This document shows positions 43,010-51,604 of a stretch of DNA of 64,000 nt, piece by piece. This stretch comes from Alteromonas aquimaris. GTDB lineage: Bacteria > Pseudomonadota > Gammaproteobacteria > Enterobacterales > Alteromonadaceae. The notes under the pieces are model-generated. The model ran no database searches and was not told the DNA's origin. It saw nothing but the letters and a program-made list of their open reading frames with translations. Every line of letters starts with the position of its first letter. Position 1 is the first letter of the stretch. The stretch spans positions 186,001 through 250,000 of the forward strand of contig NZ_JAPFRD010000009.1 in the NCBI RefSeq assembly GCF_026183695.1, in the 5' to 3' direction. The position numbers were made by a program, and so were the translations under genes.

Positions 43010-43236
43010 CCAACATACAAATCAGCTTCCTATAAATTTTCGCATTGAATCAATCTATTCAAAGCTTTCCCGCGCCCCTAGCCTTCCGTATTAACGAAAA
43101 TACATGTTAAACATCGGCGCTGCTCATCAAATTACCGTTATTAAAACGTCGTTTATCCCTTAATTCTTTTAAAATATTACTGAAACGCCTTAACCACTAG
43201 AAATATTTTGGAGTGGGTGTCTTTGATCTTGCTAAT

Positions 43237-43629
43237 TTACTTAAGTATCATAAAAGGCCCAAACAGCACTAGCCATCCACCAATACAGAAAGCTAGAGCC
43301 AATAGCTGCTGCTTGACATTTTGAGCTAAGTTTTGGGGCGTATATTTGGTGATATAAACATCTGCCACTTCTGGCGGATAAGTCTTATTTAATATAAGTA
43401 GTGGGACTATAAATATTGCTATCAATAGCACGCTAAACACTTCTTTAGGTAAAGATTTTGGAACTTTAGGCTCAAACAAAAAAACAAGGTTGAGCATAAT
43501 CCCTAATACATAAGCACTGCATATCAAAGACAAACCCCATCGAGCTCTACTTGTTTTATTCTTGTAACTACTACCCACCGCCCAACGGCGGCAGATAGCA
43601 ATTAACCAACCAAAAAACTCTTTAATCAT
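43237..43629 (-). CDS. Membrane protein, putative immunity protein 2
   Basis: 130 residues with three hydrophobic helices (about 33-52, 63-80, 110-128) and a basic N-terminus (CRRWAVGSSYKNKTSRARW). It begins 8 bases after the stop of toxin cassette 2, with an AGG ribosome site in the gap. No recognised family. The role is inferred from its position in the repeated toxin-membrane-protein pattern. Confidence 0.6.
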   Translation of the reverse strand: MIKEFFGWLIAICRRWAVGSSYKNKTSRARWGLSLICSAYVLGIMLNLVFLFEPKVPKSLPKEVFSVLLIAIFIVPLLILNKTYPPEVADVYITKYTPQNLAQNVKQQLLALAFCIGGWLVLFGPFMILK

Positions 43630-43637
43630 TTGTACCT

Positions 43638-44909
43638 CTAAAACTTAGGCCCTATCCTTGGTGGTAAATTGTTATCAATATTAAATTGATTTTCCTTTAC
43701 CTGATTTTCATAACTAATTCGAGATGCATCTAACAATGGCTCCCTAAATGTATAACCCAAGGCAACCGTTGCTCCAACTGGCCCTCCAAAAGTACCAATT
43801 GCACCGAATGTAAAATCTAGTCCCGTTTGAATAGCAAGATCCGTAGTTTCTGGAGATACTGAATCAAATGAGTACCCTGACCTATCGAAATCGTTGATCA
43901 AACTGTTACCAAGTTCAATACCTTGCAAAGCCGTTTGAGCGTAGAATACTTTCTGCCCTAAGGAGTCCAAAGTATCAGCGATCGATACCCCGTTGAACTT
44001 GCCAGCAACACCATTGCCATTGAATGCGATTCCTAAGTTTCCATTTGCAACGTTTTCTCCAGCACTTAGAACACTAAATGTCGGATTGTTTAAGTCTGTG
44101 TATATGGGCAAGCCACCCAATACACCAGTAGTTGCAGTTTGAGTCAGTCTGCCAAATTGGTCAGTATATCCCACTATAGAATCTGCTGTGTTAAACAAGA
44201 GTTTTTGTGAACTAAGTTCAATCCCTCCAAGTGGCAATTGAGACACCAAATAACCGCTTGTTAAACCCGTGCTCACATCTCCTGCTACATCTAACAGCCC
44301 TGCAAGCAAACCTTCGCTATTTAGATCATCTGGGAAAATATAACCGTCTCGCCAAGGTCTCGGAGTTGTTGGCAGTTCAATTAGACCGTTTCCACGCTCA
44401 TTATTGTACTGAGCCAAATAGCTAGCATCTCTAATTGTATTCTGACCAGCAGTGGCGGCTATACGGGCATTCACTTGTGAGACTCGATCTCCAAGTACTC
44501 GAGCTTGCTCACGATACTGGTTAGCAGATGCAACACCATTTCTCGCAACTTGCAGGCCTAAACCAGTCATAGAGAATGGCGTGTATGGATCTGGCTCTGA
44601 CAAGTCAAGCACAGCTGTAAACGCTTGAGTTCCGTCTTCTGTTATATAAGAGTCACCGCTTCGGGTGTTCAATGCGCCAGTTTCAGCTGTTAGGTTATTA
44701 GCACCTTCAACAACATTGTTGTTTGAAGTATTACCCCCTGACGTCGTACCTTCACCTTGATTGACAGAGCGCTGTCCACGCTCACCACCGCCAGATTGTC
44801 CATTCGTCGTACCGTTAGATTGAGACAAGCGAACTATGCTATTCCCCAACGCATTGCCAAAGGCATCGTCATTTCCGCTTCTTCTTTTTAACTTTTTCTC
44901 GTTCTGCAA
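43638..44909 (-). CDS. Orphan polymorphic-toxin C-terminal cassette 2
   Basis: The frame can start from a TTG at 44909 inside the previous immunity gene, but meaningful homology begins at DAFGNALGNS (44838-44867), two bases after that gene's stop. A Gly/Asn/Ser-rich low-complexity linker follows (NGQSGGGERGQRSVNQGEG), then about 330 residues unlike the other cassettes. The C-terminus is hydrophobic and Gly-rich (GLDFTFGAIGTFGGPVGATV) and ends PPRIGPKF. No ribosome site, so probably not translated as it stands. Confidence 0.6.
   Translation of the reverse strand: MQNEKKLKRRSGNDDAFGNALGNSIVRLSQSNGTTNGQSGGGERGQRSVNQGEGTTSGGNTSNNNVVEGANNLTAETGALNTRSGDSYITEDGTQAFTAVLDLSEPDPYTPFSMTGLGLQVARNGVASANQYREQARVLGDRVSQVNARIAATAGQNTIRDASYLAQYNNERGNGLIELPTTPRPWRDGYIFPDDLNSEGLLAGLLDVAGDVSTGLTSGYLVSQLPLGGIELSSQKLLFNTADSIVGYTDQFGRLTQTATTGVLGGLPIYTDLNNPTFSVLSAGENVANGNLGIAFNGNGVAGKFNGVSIADTLDSLGQKVFYAQTALQGIELGNSLINDFDRSGYSFDSVSPETTDLAIQTGLDFTFGAIGTFGGPVGATVALGYTFREPLLDASRISYENQVKENQFNIDNNLPPRIGPKF
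44838..44867 (-). repeat. Cassette junction motif, copy 2
   Basis: Thirty bases encoding DAFGNALGNS, starting 2 bases after the stop codon of putative immunity gene 1. It joins cassette 2 directly to cassette 1. Confidence 0.75.
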
Positions 44910-45447
44910 CTACTTTTTGGGCATAGGGCTGCTGGAGCAATGTTTCTCTGTTCCAGAAGAAGCGATAACGCACCCATAACTCCAAAGCGATGACAATGGC
45001 GGTACAAAACCCGACTACAACCCAGTAAGCACCGGCAATCATCACTCCGTAGAACATAAAAAAGAACAGCAAAAATCGTGGAAGGAAAGAGTGTATTCTG
45101 AGATCAGGATCGTCTATCTCAAATTCTTGCTGAAGACGATTTATCACTTCTTGTCGCAAAAAGTATTTGCGTAATGAATACCGGAGAGCTAAAAACAATA
45201 TTATTGCAAGTACCCCCGTAGGTGCTGCAATATTTTTACTGTGAACCCGACCATACTCGTAGGGCCAGTTTTCCATCATCCAGCCCCACACATCGAACTC
45301 CATTGCCAATCTAAACAAAAGCCCTATAGCAAAGATCCCCAAATAATAGGTCATTGCCAATACTGTCCCTGTGTAAGGATTTTCTTCAGGTTTTCCTTCC
45401 TGAGCAAGCTGGGCCCCAAAATGAAAATCATACTCTAATAGTTTCAT
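44869..45447 (-). CDS. Four-helix membrane protein, putative immunity protein 1
   Basis: 192 residues from the ATG at 45447; one base separates it from the toxin 1 stop. Hydrophobic helices near 30-52, 83-101, 128-148 and 150-165, with a basic C-terminal tail (EREKVKKKKRK). The topology resembles immunity proteins of pore-forming colicins in outline only; no sequence family is recognised. Ends two bases before the next junction motif. Confidence 0.6.
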   Translation of the reverse strand: MKLLEYDFHFGAQLAQEGKPEENPYTGTVLAMTYYLGIFAIGLLFRLAMEFDVWGWMMENWPYEYGRVHSKNIAAPTGVLAIILFLALRYSLRKYFLRQEVINRLQQEFEIDDPDLRIHSFLPRFLLFFFMFYGVMIAGAYWVVVGFCTAIVIALELWVRYRFFWNRETLLQQPYAQKVVAEREKVKKKKRK

Positions 45448-45448
45448 C

Positions 45449-46891
45449 TTAGAACTTCCCCGGTCCAAACGGCTTCCAGTTAGGATCTATCTGCTGGTTG
45501 GCATGAATCACATCGCCCTGAGCGTAGAATAGCTTGGTCCAGCCTGTTTTCACTTCACCCGCATGAGAACCGTATTGAACGGTATAATCTGGACTAAACT
45601 GAACGGCCAGATCGGCAGCAGTATAGGCGACACCAACCGGAGAAAAACGCCCCAGTGTCGATGCAAAACGGGAGACACCGGTCAGCCCGGCAGTGACATC
45701 CACACCAGCTTTACCAAACTCCCGGAAAGCATCCAAACCATCAAACCCTTCAGAGTTGCCATAGGTTTCATTCATTGCCGTCAATGCAGAAGTAAAGCCC
45801 CCTATCACACCCAGATTATTGCCAAATCCAGACATCCCTTTTGATAAAGGTGCCCAGTCTTGGGACGCCGTCAGCAGGGGATCAAAGGGGAACAGGTTCG
45901 CTTTGTTACCGATATTCCTGACCGTACCCCAACCCGTATCCAGCATTTTCTGAAGTCCAATGGCGTTTACAGTTGCGCCACCTACTGAAAGAGAGGCATC
46001 ATTCAGCAAGTCCTGACGCCACTTATAATCCTGATCAACGATCGTCGGTTTATAATTTGGTAATTGATCTGAACCGATACCAAACATCTCATCCGACAGA
46101 TAGTTCCCACCCAAAAAGTCTTTGAGCTGATCATCAGTCACCGTGAAATCAACGGTTGGAGTAGTAGTCCGCTGTTCGCTGAGCTGATAACGGCCTTGTT
46201 GTTGTGCAAACCCATCAATGCGCCCTTGCACACCTTTTAGTGTCGCTTTTCTGGCAAGTAAGTCACTGTTCTGATTCTGCAATGAGGCTAGGCCACTGTT
46301 CACAAAATCCAAACCAGCCCCGGAATTCGCAAAGGACGTCACTTCCTCAAACCCATTCACCGGCAGATTCTGCATCACCTGCTGACTGAGGTTTTCTGCC
46401 TGCTGAGTGGCGACTTGATCAATCCTGGCATTAAGACGGGTATCGACTGCCTGCTGGCCTATCGCGCCGATAGCATTGGACATTTTCTGCTGCTCAGCGA
46501 CCCGGTCAGCATAGGACTGCTGCCCTGCTCTTACAACACTGTTCCCAATTGCATTGCCAAAGGCATCCACCAACACATCCTGATTATTCCAGCTTCCTTC
46601 ATTATTGACAATCTTCTTCGTCGCATAGCCTGCGGCTGCACCCAGTATTGAATTGCCTACATCCATAAAGAAATTACCCGAACCTGACTCACCTACAATA
46701 GGCGAACCCAAGGCGGAACCCACAGCACTGGCTGCAACATTAGCCCAGCTAAAGCCAGATGGTTCATCTAATAGTTTGTTGGTTGCTGAAGATGCCAATA
46801 CGTTTCCAACGCCAGCAATTGCCCGCCCTGTAGCATTCAGTGTCGCAGCGGCACTGCCTGCAGCTTTTGTGTTAGTGAGTAAATTGGTCAA
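45449..46891 (-). CDS. Polymorphic-toxin C-terminal region 1 (long copy)
   Basis: 480 residues if read from a TTG at 46891; the frame is in fact open back to the malonyltransferase stop codon (reading VIRARASETQLTNLLT), with no convincing start. Residues about 18-118 repeat the module of cassette 3 almost exactly and end DAFGNAIGNS. The unique part includes coiled-coil-like stretches (residues 140-230) and a Gly/Ala-rich C-terminal region (DVTAGLTGVSRFASTLGRF, SPVGVAYTAADLAV), ending NWKPFGPGKF. It appears to be the tip of a large toxin, detached from its delivery part, with immunity gene 1 immediately after. Confidence 0.6.
   Translation of the reverse strand: MTNLLTNTKAAGSAAATLNATGRAIAGVGNVLASSATNKLLDEPSGFSWANVAASAVGSALGSPIVGESGSGNFFMDVGNSILGAAAGYATKKIVNNEGSWNNQDVLVDAFGNAIGNSVVRAGQQSYADRVAEQQKMSNAIGAIGQQAVDTRLNARIDQVATQQAENLSQQVMQNLPVNGFEEVTSFANSGAGLDFVNSGLASLQNQNSDLLARKATLKGVQGRIDGFAQQQGRYQLSEQRTTTPTVDFTVTDDQLKDFLGGNYLSDEMFGIGSDQLPNYKPTIVDQDYKWRQDLLNDASLSVGGATVNAIGLQKMLDTGWGTVRNIGNKANLFPFDPLLTASQDWAPLSKGMSGFGNNLGVIGGFTSALTAMNETYGNSEGFDGLDAFREFGKAGVDVTAGLTGVSRFASTLGRFSPVGVAYTAADLAVQFSPDYTVQYGSHAGEVKTGWTKLFYAQGDVIHANQQIDPNWKPFGPGKF
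46540..46851 (-). repeat. 312-bp direct repeat, copy B
   Basis: Partner of 41601-41912 (see that entry). Upstream of the repeat the two copies diverge at once, which sets the left limit of shared sequence at the ATLNATG codons. The junction motif occupies 46538-46567. Confidence 0.9.
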
Positions 46892-46921
46892 TTGTGTTTC
46901 AGATGCTCGTGCCCTGATTAC

Positions 46922-47968
46922 TTATACCGCGAATGTCCTTTGGTCTGCCATTCCCATGGCCAGCACAAAAGGATCGGTCTGCTGTGTTTCAATAAAATCT
47001 TGCTTGCTGGCTATACCGTGCCATTTATGCTCGACCAGGCATTGGCCAATGGCACCGCCCAATGTAGTGCCAGGGCCGGTGACAATAAGTTTATCCGGTG
47101 CGAATTCCTTAAGAGCGACTTCGATGGCGGTGGAAAAATGATAGGGAGCTACGACTTGGGTACCCAACGTATAGCCCCACAGCGCCTGAGTGTCTGTCGA
47201 ATGAGGGTGCCAAATGCGCCCCTCACCATCAATTAGGGGGAGCGATGGCTTATTAAACATATTGGATGAAAGTTCGTTTCTCGCCTGTTCGGCTATTTTT
47301 TTCAATAAGGGGGTGTGAAAAGCGGCGTGATTGAATAACCGCATGGGATAGGTATCGTCTATCCGCGGCAAACGTTGCTGCGCTAAGGATATGCCTTCTT
47401 CGTTACCACCCAGCACTGCGTAGCCACCCAAGGCGATGGATAAGTAAAGTTCAGTGTTACTGCTTTTTGTCTTTGCTTCTGCAAGTAAATCTGCAATTTG
47501 TTGGGCTTTATTATGATCATAATGCCAGTTTGCATCCGTCACTGGATAAATGAGCTGCCCTCCTATTACCCCATCTTTCATCATCGAGCCCATGGTGTTG
47601 ATTAAGGTAGCGGCATCCGGTACGCGCAGTGCTTCAGCCACAGCTAAAGCTATATACCAACCCATGGAATTACCCGTAACGGCGACAATGTCGTATTTTT
47701 CACGGTCAATGTCAGCAAAGTCCCCTGCGGCGCAGGCATAGATCAAGGACGATGCATTCTCTCCCGCTGTGTGTTGAGCCAAATTATATCTGGCCATACT
47801 GTCAAGTTCTGTAACGGTAGGTTGCCCTCGTTCACGACGCTGTGTGTCAATGATATTGATGAGGTCGGTTTTATCCGCATGGTATCGGTGAAGATAGCCC
47901 AATTCCGTTTTATTATAAGTGCCACGTCCGGGGCAAATGACCACGGCGGTTTGTTTGCGATGATTCAC
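46922..47968 (-). CDS. Malonyl/acyl-transferase (ACP S-malonyltransferase-like)
   Basis: 348 residues. VVICPGRGTYNKTEL near the start and the nucleophile elbow VTGNSMGWYIALAVAEAL (GNSMG, Ser near 99) place it in the FabD-like acyltransferase fold. A basic residue for carboxylate binding is not obvious, so malonyl specificity is not certain. Its start is 9 bases after the fused E1 dehydrogenase gene, so the two are one operon. This pairing is unusual for fatty-acid synthesis and suggests a dedicated acyl pathway. The gene's stop codon abuts the toxin array. Confidence 0.75.
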   Translation of the reverse strand: MNHRKQTAVVICPGRGTYNKTELGYLHRYHADKTDLINIIDTQRRERGQPTVTELDSMARYNLAQHTAGENASSLIYACAAGDFADIDREKYDIVAVTGNSMGWYIALAVAEALRVPDAATLINTMGSMMKDGVIGGQLIYPVTDANWHYDHNKAQQIADLLAEAKTKSSNTELYLSIALGGYAVLGGNEEGISLAQQRLPRIDDTYPMRLFNHAAFHTPLLKKIAEQARNELSSNMFNKPSLPLIDGEGRIWHPHSTDTQALWGYTLGTQVVAPYHFSTAIEVALKEFAPDKLIVTGPGTTLGGAIGQCLVEHKWHGIASKQDFIETQQTDPFVLAMGMADQRTFAV

Positions 47969-47977
47969 GGCGTACTC

Positions 47978-50218
47978 CTATCCAACTGAGCGCAATGCAG
48001 GGTTCTTTCCAGTCATCTCTAACCCACACTCGACAATATGTTCTACCTTGGGTAACACTTCGTAACATGCTGTCCCTAACGGAATAAAACAATCTTCTGC
48101 AGTGATCCTCTGAATATGAGGCACACTGGTTGCGGCAGAATGGGACTCCACTATTAGAGTGGTTAGTGCTTCACTTATAGAGCCGGTTTTACGACATTCA
48201 TCTACAATCAGAATCTGCTTATAGCCCTTTATTTCCTGTAAAATCCCCTCTTCGTTTAGGGGGGCTAACCAACGCAAATCAACAATTTTAATGTTCACGC
48301 CTTTTTCAGAAAGCGTTTTCTCTGCTTGCCGACTTAAATAGTATCCATTGCCGTAAGTGAGAATACACAGATCTTCGCCCTTGCCATAAACGCCCAGTTC
48401 GCCTAGTTCGATAGGGTCGGCCTGTGCGGGGGGCACATAATCGAAGGACCACAAATTATCGCCCTCCTGGTGAAGATCCTTTTTCATATATAAGGCGATT
48501 GGCTCTAAGAAGATAACCACCCGTTGTTGTTCCTGGGCAAGTCTGACACTAGTGCGCATCATTTCGACAGCGTCGGCCCCATTGGAAGGACACGCTAGAA
48601 TTACGCCTGGAATATCGCGGAAAACCGCGAAAGAATTATCATTGTGAAAGTGACCACCAAACCCCCGTTGATAAGCCAGTCCCGCAATACGGATAACCAT
48701 GGGGTTAGTAAATTGGCCATTGGAAAAGAAAGGTAAGGTGGCGGCTTCTCCGCGAATTTGATCTTCTGCATTGTGTACATAGGCTAAAAACTGAATCTCA
48801 GGGATGGGTATATAGCCATTATGCGCAAGCCCGATGGCCATACCCAATATGGACTGTTCGTCCAACAAGGTATCGATAACCCGCCGCGGCCCAAACTTGT
48901 CCAGTAACTTGGTGGTGACGTTGTACACGCCTCCTTTTCTGCCCACATCTTCCCCGAACAGCACGGTATTGTCGTAACTGGCCATAATATCCAGCAGCGT
49001 CCAATTTAATAGTTTGGCCATATGCTGTTTTTTTGGCAAATTATGTTTATCGTGGGCAAATAGCTCACTACGTTGTTCACTGGTTAAAGCTAGTGCGGAT
49101 GAGGCCTGGCGATGAGTTGGAACAAGACTCCGTTTAACTTCGTCGGCGTTGGCCAGACGGGGTCGTTTAGCCGCTTCAACACTGACTCGTTCTACCCGGG
49201 CAGACACCGCCTGATAAAGATCAATAATTTCCGTACTGCTTAACGCGTCCGCTTCTCTTAACAGCCGCGCCGTATGTAAGAGCGGATCCTGAGCTTCAAT
49301 TTCACCAATACGCTCTTCACTTCGGTATACAAATTCAGCATCGGAGCCGGCGTGGCCGAGTAACCTGACCGTGCGCATATGCAAAAACACCGGTTTATGA
49401 TGTTTACGCGCTAAATGCATCGCTAGAATGGTTTTTTGGTAGGTATCCAGCACGTTTAACCCATCACACTGAATATATTCCATGCCCGGCCGCCCGGCAA
49501 AATTGGCATGTATCCATCCTTTAGGCGTCGCAGTAGAGATACCAATGCCGTTATCCTCACATAAAAATACAATGGGTAATGGCACCGACTGATATGCTGC
49601 CCATGACGCCGCATTAAACGCACCCTGAGCGGTAGAATGATTGGCTGACGCATCACCAAAATTACATAACACTACACCATCTTGCGGCATCACATGCGGC
49701 GCTGACACTTTACGGGAGAGTGTGACAGCAAAAGCGGCCCCCACAGCCTTTGGCAAATGCGATGCGATGGTGCTGGTTTGGGGAGGGATAAATAAGTCTT
49801 TACTGCCTAATACTTTATGTCGGCCACCGGAAACGGGATCTTCTGCTGAAGCACTGAAACTCAGTAACATGTCATATAATGGGGTTTGCCCAGGCAGTTG
49901 CTTACTGCGCTGGATAACAAAAGCACCACTTCTATAATGCAAGAATGCCATGTCGGTAGGACGCATCGCCATCGCAACGGCAGCATTTCCCTCGTGGCCT
50001 GCACTGCCTATAGTGTAAAAGCTATTACCGTCTTTTTGCATTAATCTGGATCGTAAGTCCAAATGGCGGCTCATGGCTTGAGATTCAAACACATCAATCA
50101 ACTGCGCCTTGGACACCCCCGCGTCAGCGGCGGTTAATTGTATGTCTGACTGCGGAAATGTCTCATTGGCGACGGCGTCAATGAACTGCTGATCCAGCCG
50201 GGCATTACGATCTTGCAT
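47978..50218 (-). CDS. Fused thiamine-diphosphate E1 dehydrogenase (alpha and beta)
   Basis: 746 residues joining both E1 subunits of a 2-oxo acid dehydrogenase. The alpha half (about 1-370) holds the ThDP motif GDASANHSTAQG...EDNGIGIS; the beta half (about 400-735) holds VLFGEDVGRKGGVYNVT, DTLLDEQSILGMAIGLAHNG and the GAY-like transketolase C-terminal part. It resembles branched-chain (2-oxoisovalerate) E1 enzymes. No E2 or E3 gene is adjacent, so its partner must be encoded elsewhere, or it acts differently, for example by making acyl groups for the downstream malonyltransferase-like protein. That last idea is inference. Confidence 0.85.
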   Translation of the reverse strand: MQDRNARLDQQFIDAVANETFPQSDIQLTAADAGVSKAQLIDVFESQAMSRHLDLRSRLMQKDGNSFYTIGSAGHEGNAAVAMAMRPTDMAFLHYRSGAFVIQRSKQLPGQTPLYDMLLSFSASAEDPVSGGRHKVLGSKDLFIPPQTSTIASHLPKAVGAAFAVTLSRKVSAPHVMPQDGVVLCNFGDASANHSTAQGAFNAASWAAYQSVPLPIVFLCEDNGIGISTATPKGWIHANFAGRPGMEYIQCDGLNVLDTYQKTILAMHLARKHHKPVFLHMRTVRLLGHAGSDAEFVYRSEERIGEIEAQDPLLHTARLLREADALSSTEIIDLYQAVSARVERVSVEAAKRPRLANADEVKRSLVPTHRQASSALALTSEQRSELFAHDKHNLPKKQHMAKLLNWTLLDIMASYDNTVLFGEDVGRKGGVYNVTTKLLDKFGPRRVIDTLLDEQSILGMAIGLAHNGYIPIPEIQFLAYVHNAEDQIRGEAATLPFFSNGQFTNPMVIRIAGLAYQRGFGGHFHNDNSFAVFRDIPGVILACPSNGADAVEMMRTSVRLAQEQQRVVIFLEPIALYMKKDLHQEGDNLWSFDYVPPAQADPIELGELGVYGKGEDLCILTYGNGYYLSRQAEKTLSEKGVNIKIVDLRWLAPLNEEGILQEIKGYKQILIVDECRKTGSISEALTTLIVESHSAATSVPHIQRITAEDCFIPLGTACYEVLPKVEHIVECGLEMTGKNPALRSVG

Positions 50219-50254
50219 AGCTCTATCCTTACACCTGAGTTTAAGTTGCAGGCT

Positions 50255-50283
50255 GCTTACGCTCGAAGGGATAGAGCGTAAGC
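50255..50283 (-). terminator. Inverted repeat after the glutaryl-CoA dehydrogenase gene
   Basis: Perfect 10-bp stem GCTTACGCTC/GAGCGTAAGC with a 9-base loop, 11 bases beyond the gcdH stop on the minus strand. There is no T run, so termination would be factor-assisted or weak. Confidence 0.5.
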
Positions 50284-50293
50284 ATTCAGTTGA

Positions 50294-51478
50294 TTAAACT
50301 GAAAAAGCCTGCAATCCAGTTTGAGCACGGCCCAAAATCAACGCATGTACATCATGGGTACCTTCGTAAGTGTTGACCGCCTCCAAATTCATAACATGAC
50401 GTATGACATGATACTCATCAGCTATCCCATTGCCGCCATGCATGTCGCGGGCAATGCGCGCAATCTCAAGCGCCTTGCCACATGAGTTGCGCTTGATCAG
50501 GCTAATCGCCTCAGGTGCCAGACGATTTTCGTCCATCATGCGCCCTGCCTGCACACATGCCAGCAAACCTGTGGTAATGTCTGTTTGCATATCGGCCAGC
50601 TTTTTCTGAATAAGCTGGGTGGCCGCTAATGGCCTGCCAAATTGTGTGCGATCCAAACAATATTGCCGTGCGGCATGCCAGCAAAACTCAGCGGCCCCCA
50701 GCGCCCCCCAGGCAATACCGTAACGCGCTTTATTAAGACAGCCAAAGGGCCCTTTCAGACCTGTCACTTCGGGGAACATGTTCTCTTCAGGAACAAACAC
50801 ATTATCCATGACAATTTCACCGGTAATCGAGGCCCGCAAAGAAAATTTACCTTCTATTTTGGGTGCGCTTAAACCGTCCATTCCCTTTTCTAAAACAAAA
50901 CCGCGGATCACCCCATCCAGTTTTGCCCATACCACAAACACATCAGCAATCGGCGAGTTAGTGATCCACATTTTGCTGCCTGAGAGTTTATAGCCGCCAT
51001 CAACTTTGGTTGCGCGGGTAGACATACTGGCGGGATCAGAGCCAGAATCCGGCTCGGTCAAGCCAAAACAACCCACCCATTCCCCAGTGGCTAATTTGGG
51101 TAAGTACCGCTGGCGTTGTTCTTCTGTACCATAGGTATAGATAGGATACATGACGAGTGAAGATTGCACGCTCATGGCACTGCGATAGCCGCTGTCCACC
51201 CGCTCCACCTCGCGCGCAATCAGGCCATACGCAACGTTATTCACCTCCGCGCAGCCATATTCAGCAGGCAGGGTACAACCCAGTAACCCCAGTTCGCCCA
51301 TCTCGTTCATGATTTCGCGATCAAAGCGCTCGTGCCGGTTGGCTTCAAGCACCCGGGTCATTAGTCTGTCCTGACAGAATTGATACGCACTGTCACGCAT
51401 CATCCGTTCATCTTCGGTCAACATAGAGTCCATTGACAACGGGTCTTGCCAATTAAATTCGGGTTTTGCTGAAGACAT
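50294..51478 (-). CDS. gcdH: Glutaryl-CoA dehydrogenase
   Basis: 394 residues of the acyl-CoA dehydrogenase family. It oxidises and decarboxylates glutaryl-CoA to crotonyl-CoA in lysine and tryptophan breakdown, using FAD. The motif [17 protein letters not shown], the [18 protein letters not shown]/substrate segment, [18 protein letters not shown] and the catalytic Glu in [15 protein letters not shown] near residue 372 all match the glutaryl-CoA branch. Transcribed divergently from a LysR regulator, with a LysR-type palindrome in between. Confidence 0.9.
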   Translation of the reverse strand: MSSAKPEFNWQDPLSMDSMLTEDERMMRDSAYQFCQDRLMTRVLEANRHERFDREIMNEMGELGLLGCTLPAEYGCAEVNNVAYGLIAREVERVDSGYRSAMSVQSSLVMYPIYTYGTEEQRQRYLPKLATGEWVGCFGLTEPDSGSDPASMSTRATKVDGGYKLSGSKMWITNSPIADVFVVWAKLDGVIRGFVLEKGMDGLSAPKIEGKFSLRASITGEIVMDNVFVPEENMFPEVTGLKGPFGCLNKARYGIAWGALGAAEFCWHAARQYCLDRTQFGRPLAATQLIQKKLADMQTDITTGLLACVQAGRMMDENRLAPEAISLIKRNSCGKALEIARIARDMHGGNGIADEYHVIRHVMNLEAVNTYEGTHDVHALILGRAQTGLQAFSV

Positions 51479-51510
51479 ATCTTTACCTAATGAAAAAAGT
51501 TATGAGTAAG

Positions 51511-51535
51511 TTTTAACACGTTTTAAATGTTAAAA
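51511..51535. promoter_or_regulatory. Probable LysR operator between gcdH and its regulator
   Basis: Perfect inverted repeat TTTTAACA-N9-TGTTAAAA in the divergent promoter region, with the T-N11-A core expected for LysR proteins. It lies 33 bases upstream of gcdH and 69 bases upstream of the regulator. Confidence 0.6.
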
Positions 51536-51604
51536 AAATGATAATAGCGGTTATACTGCTAGAGGAATAATATTAATTACCTTTAGTTGCTATAGTATTT
51601 ACCT

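Noticed and set aside
37000-47000. CRISPR array or prophage as explanation of the repeats
   Set aside because: The repeated units are coding, in frame and kilobases apart; no regular spacers, integrase or phage structural genes are present.
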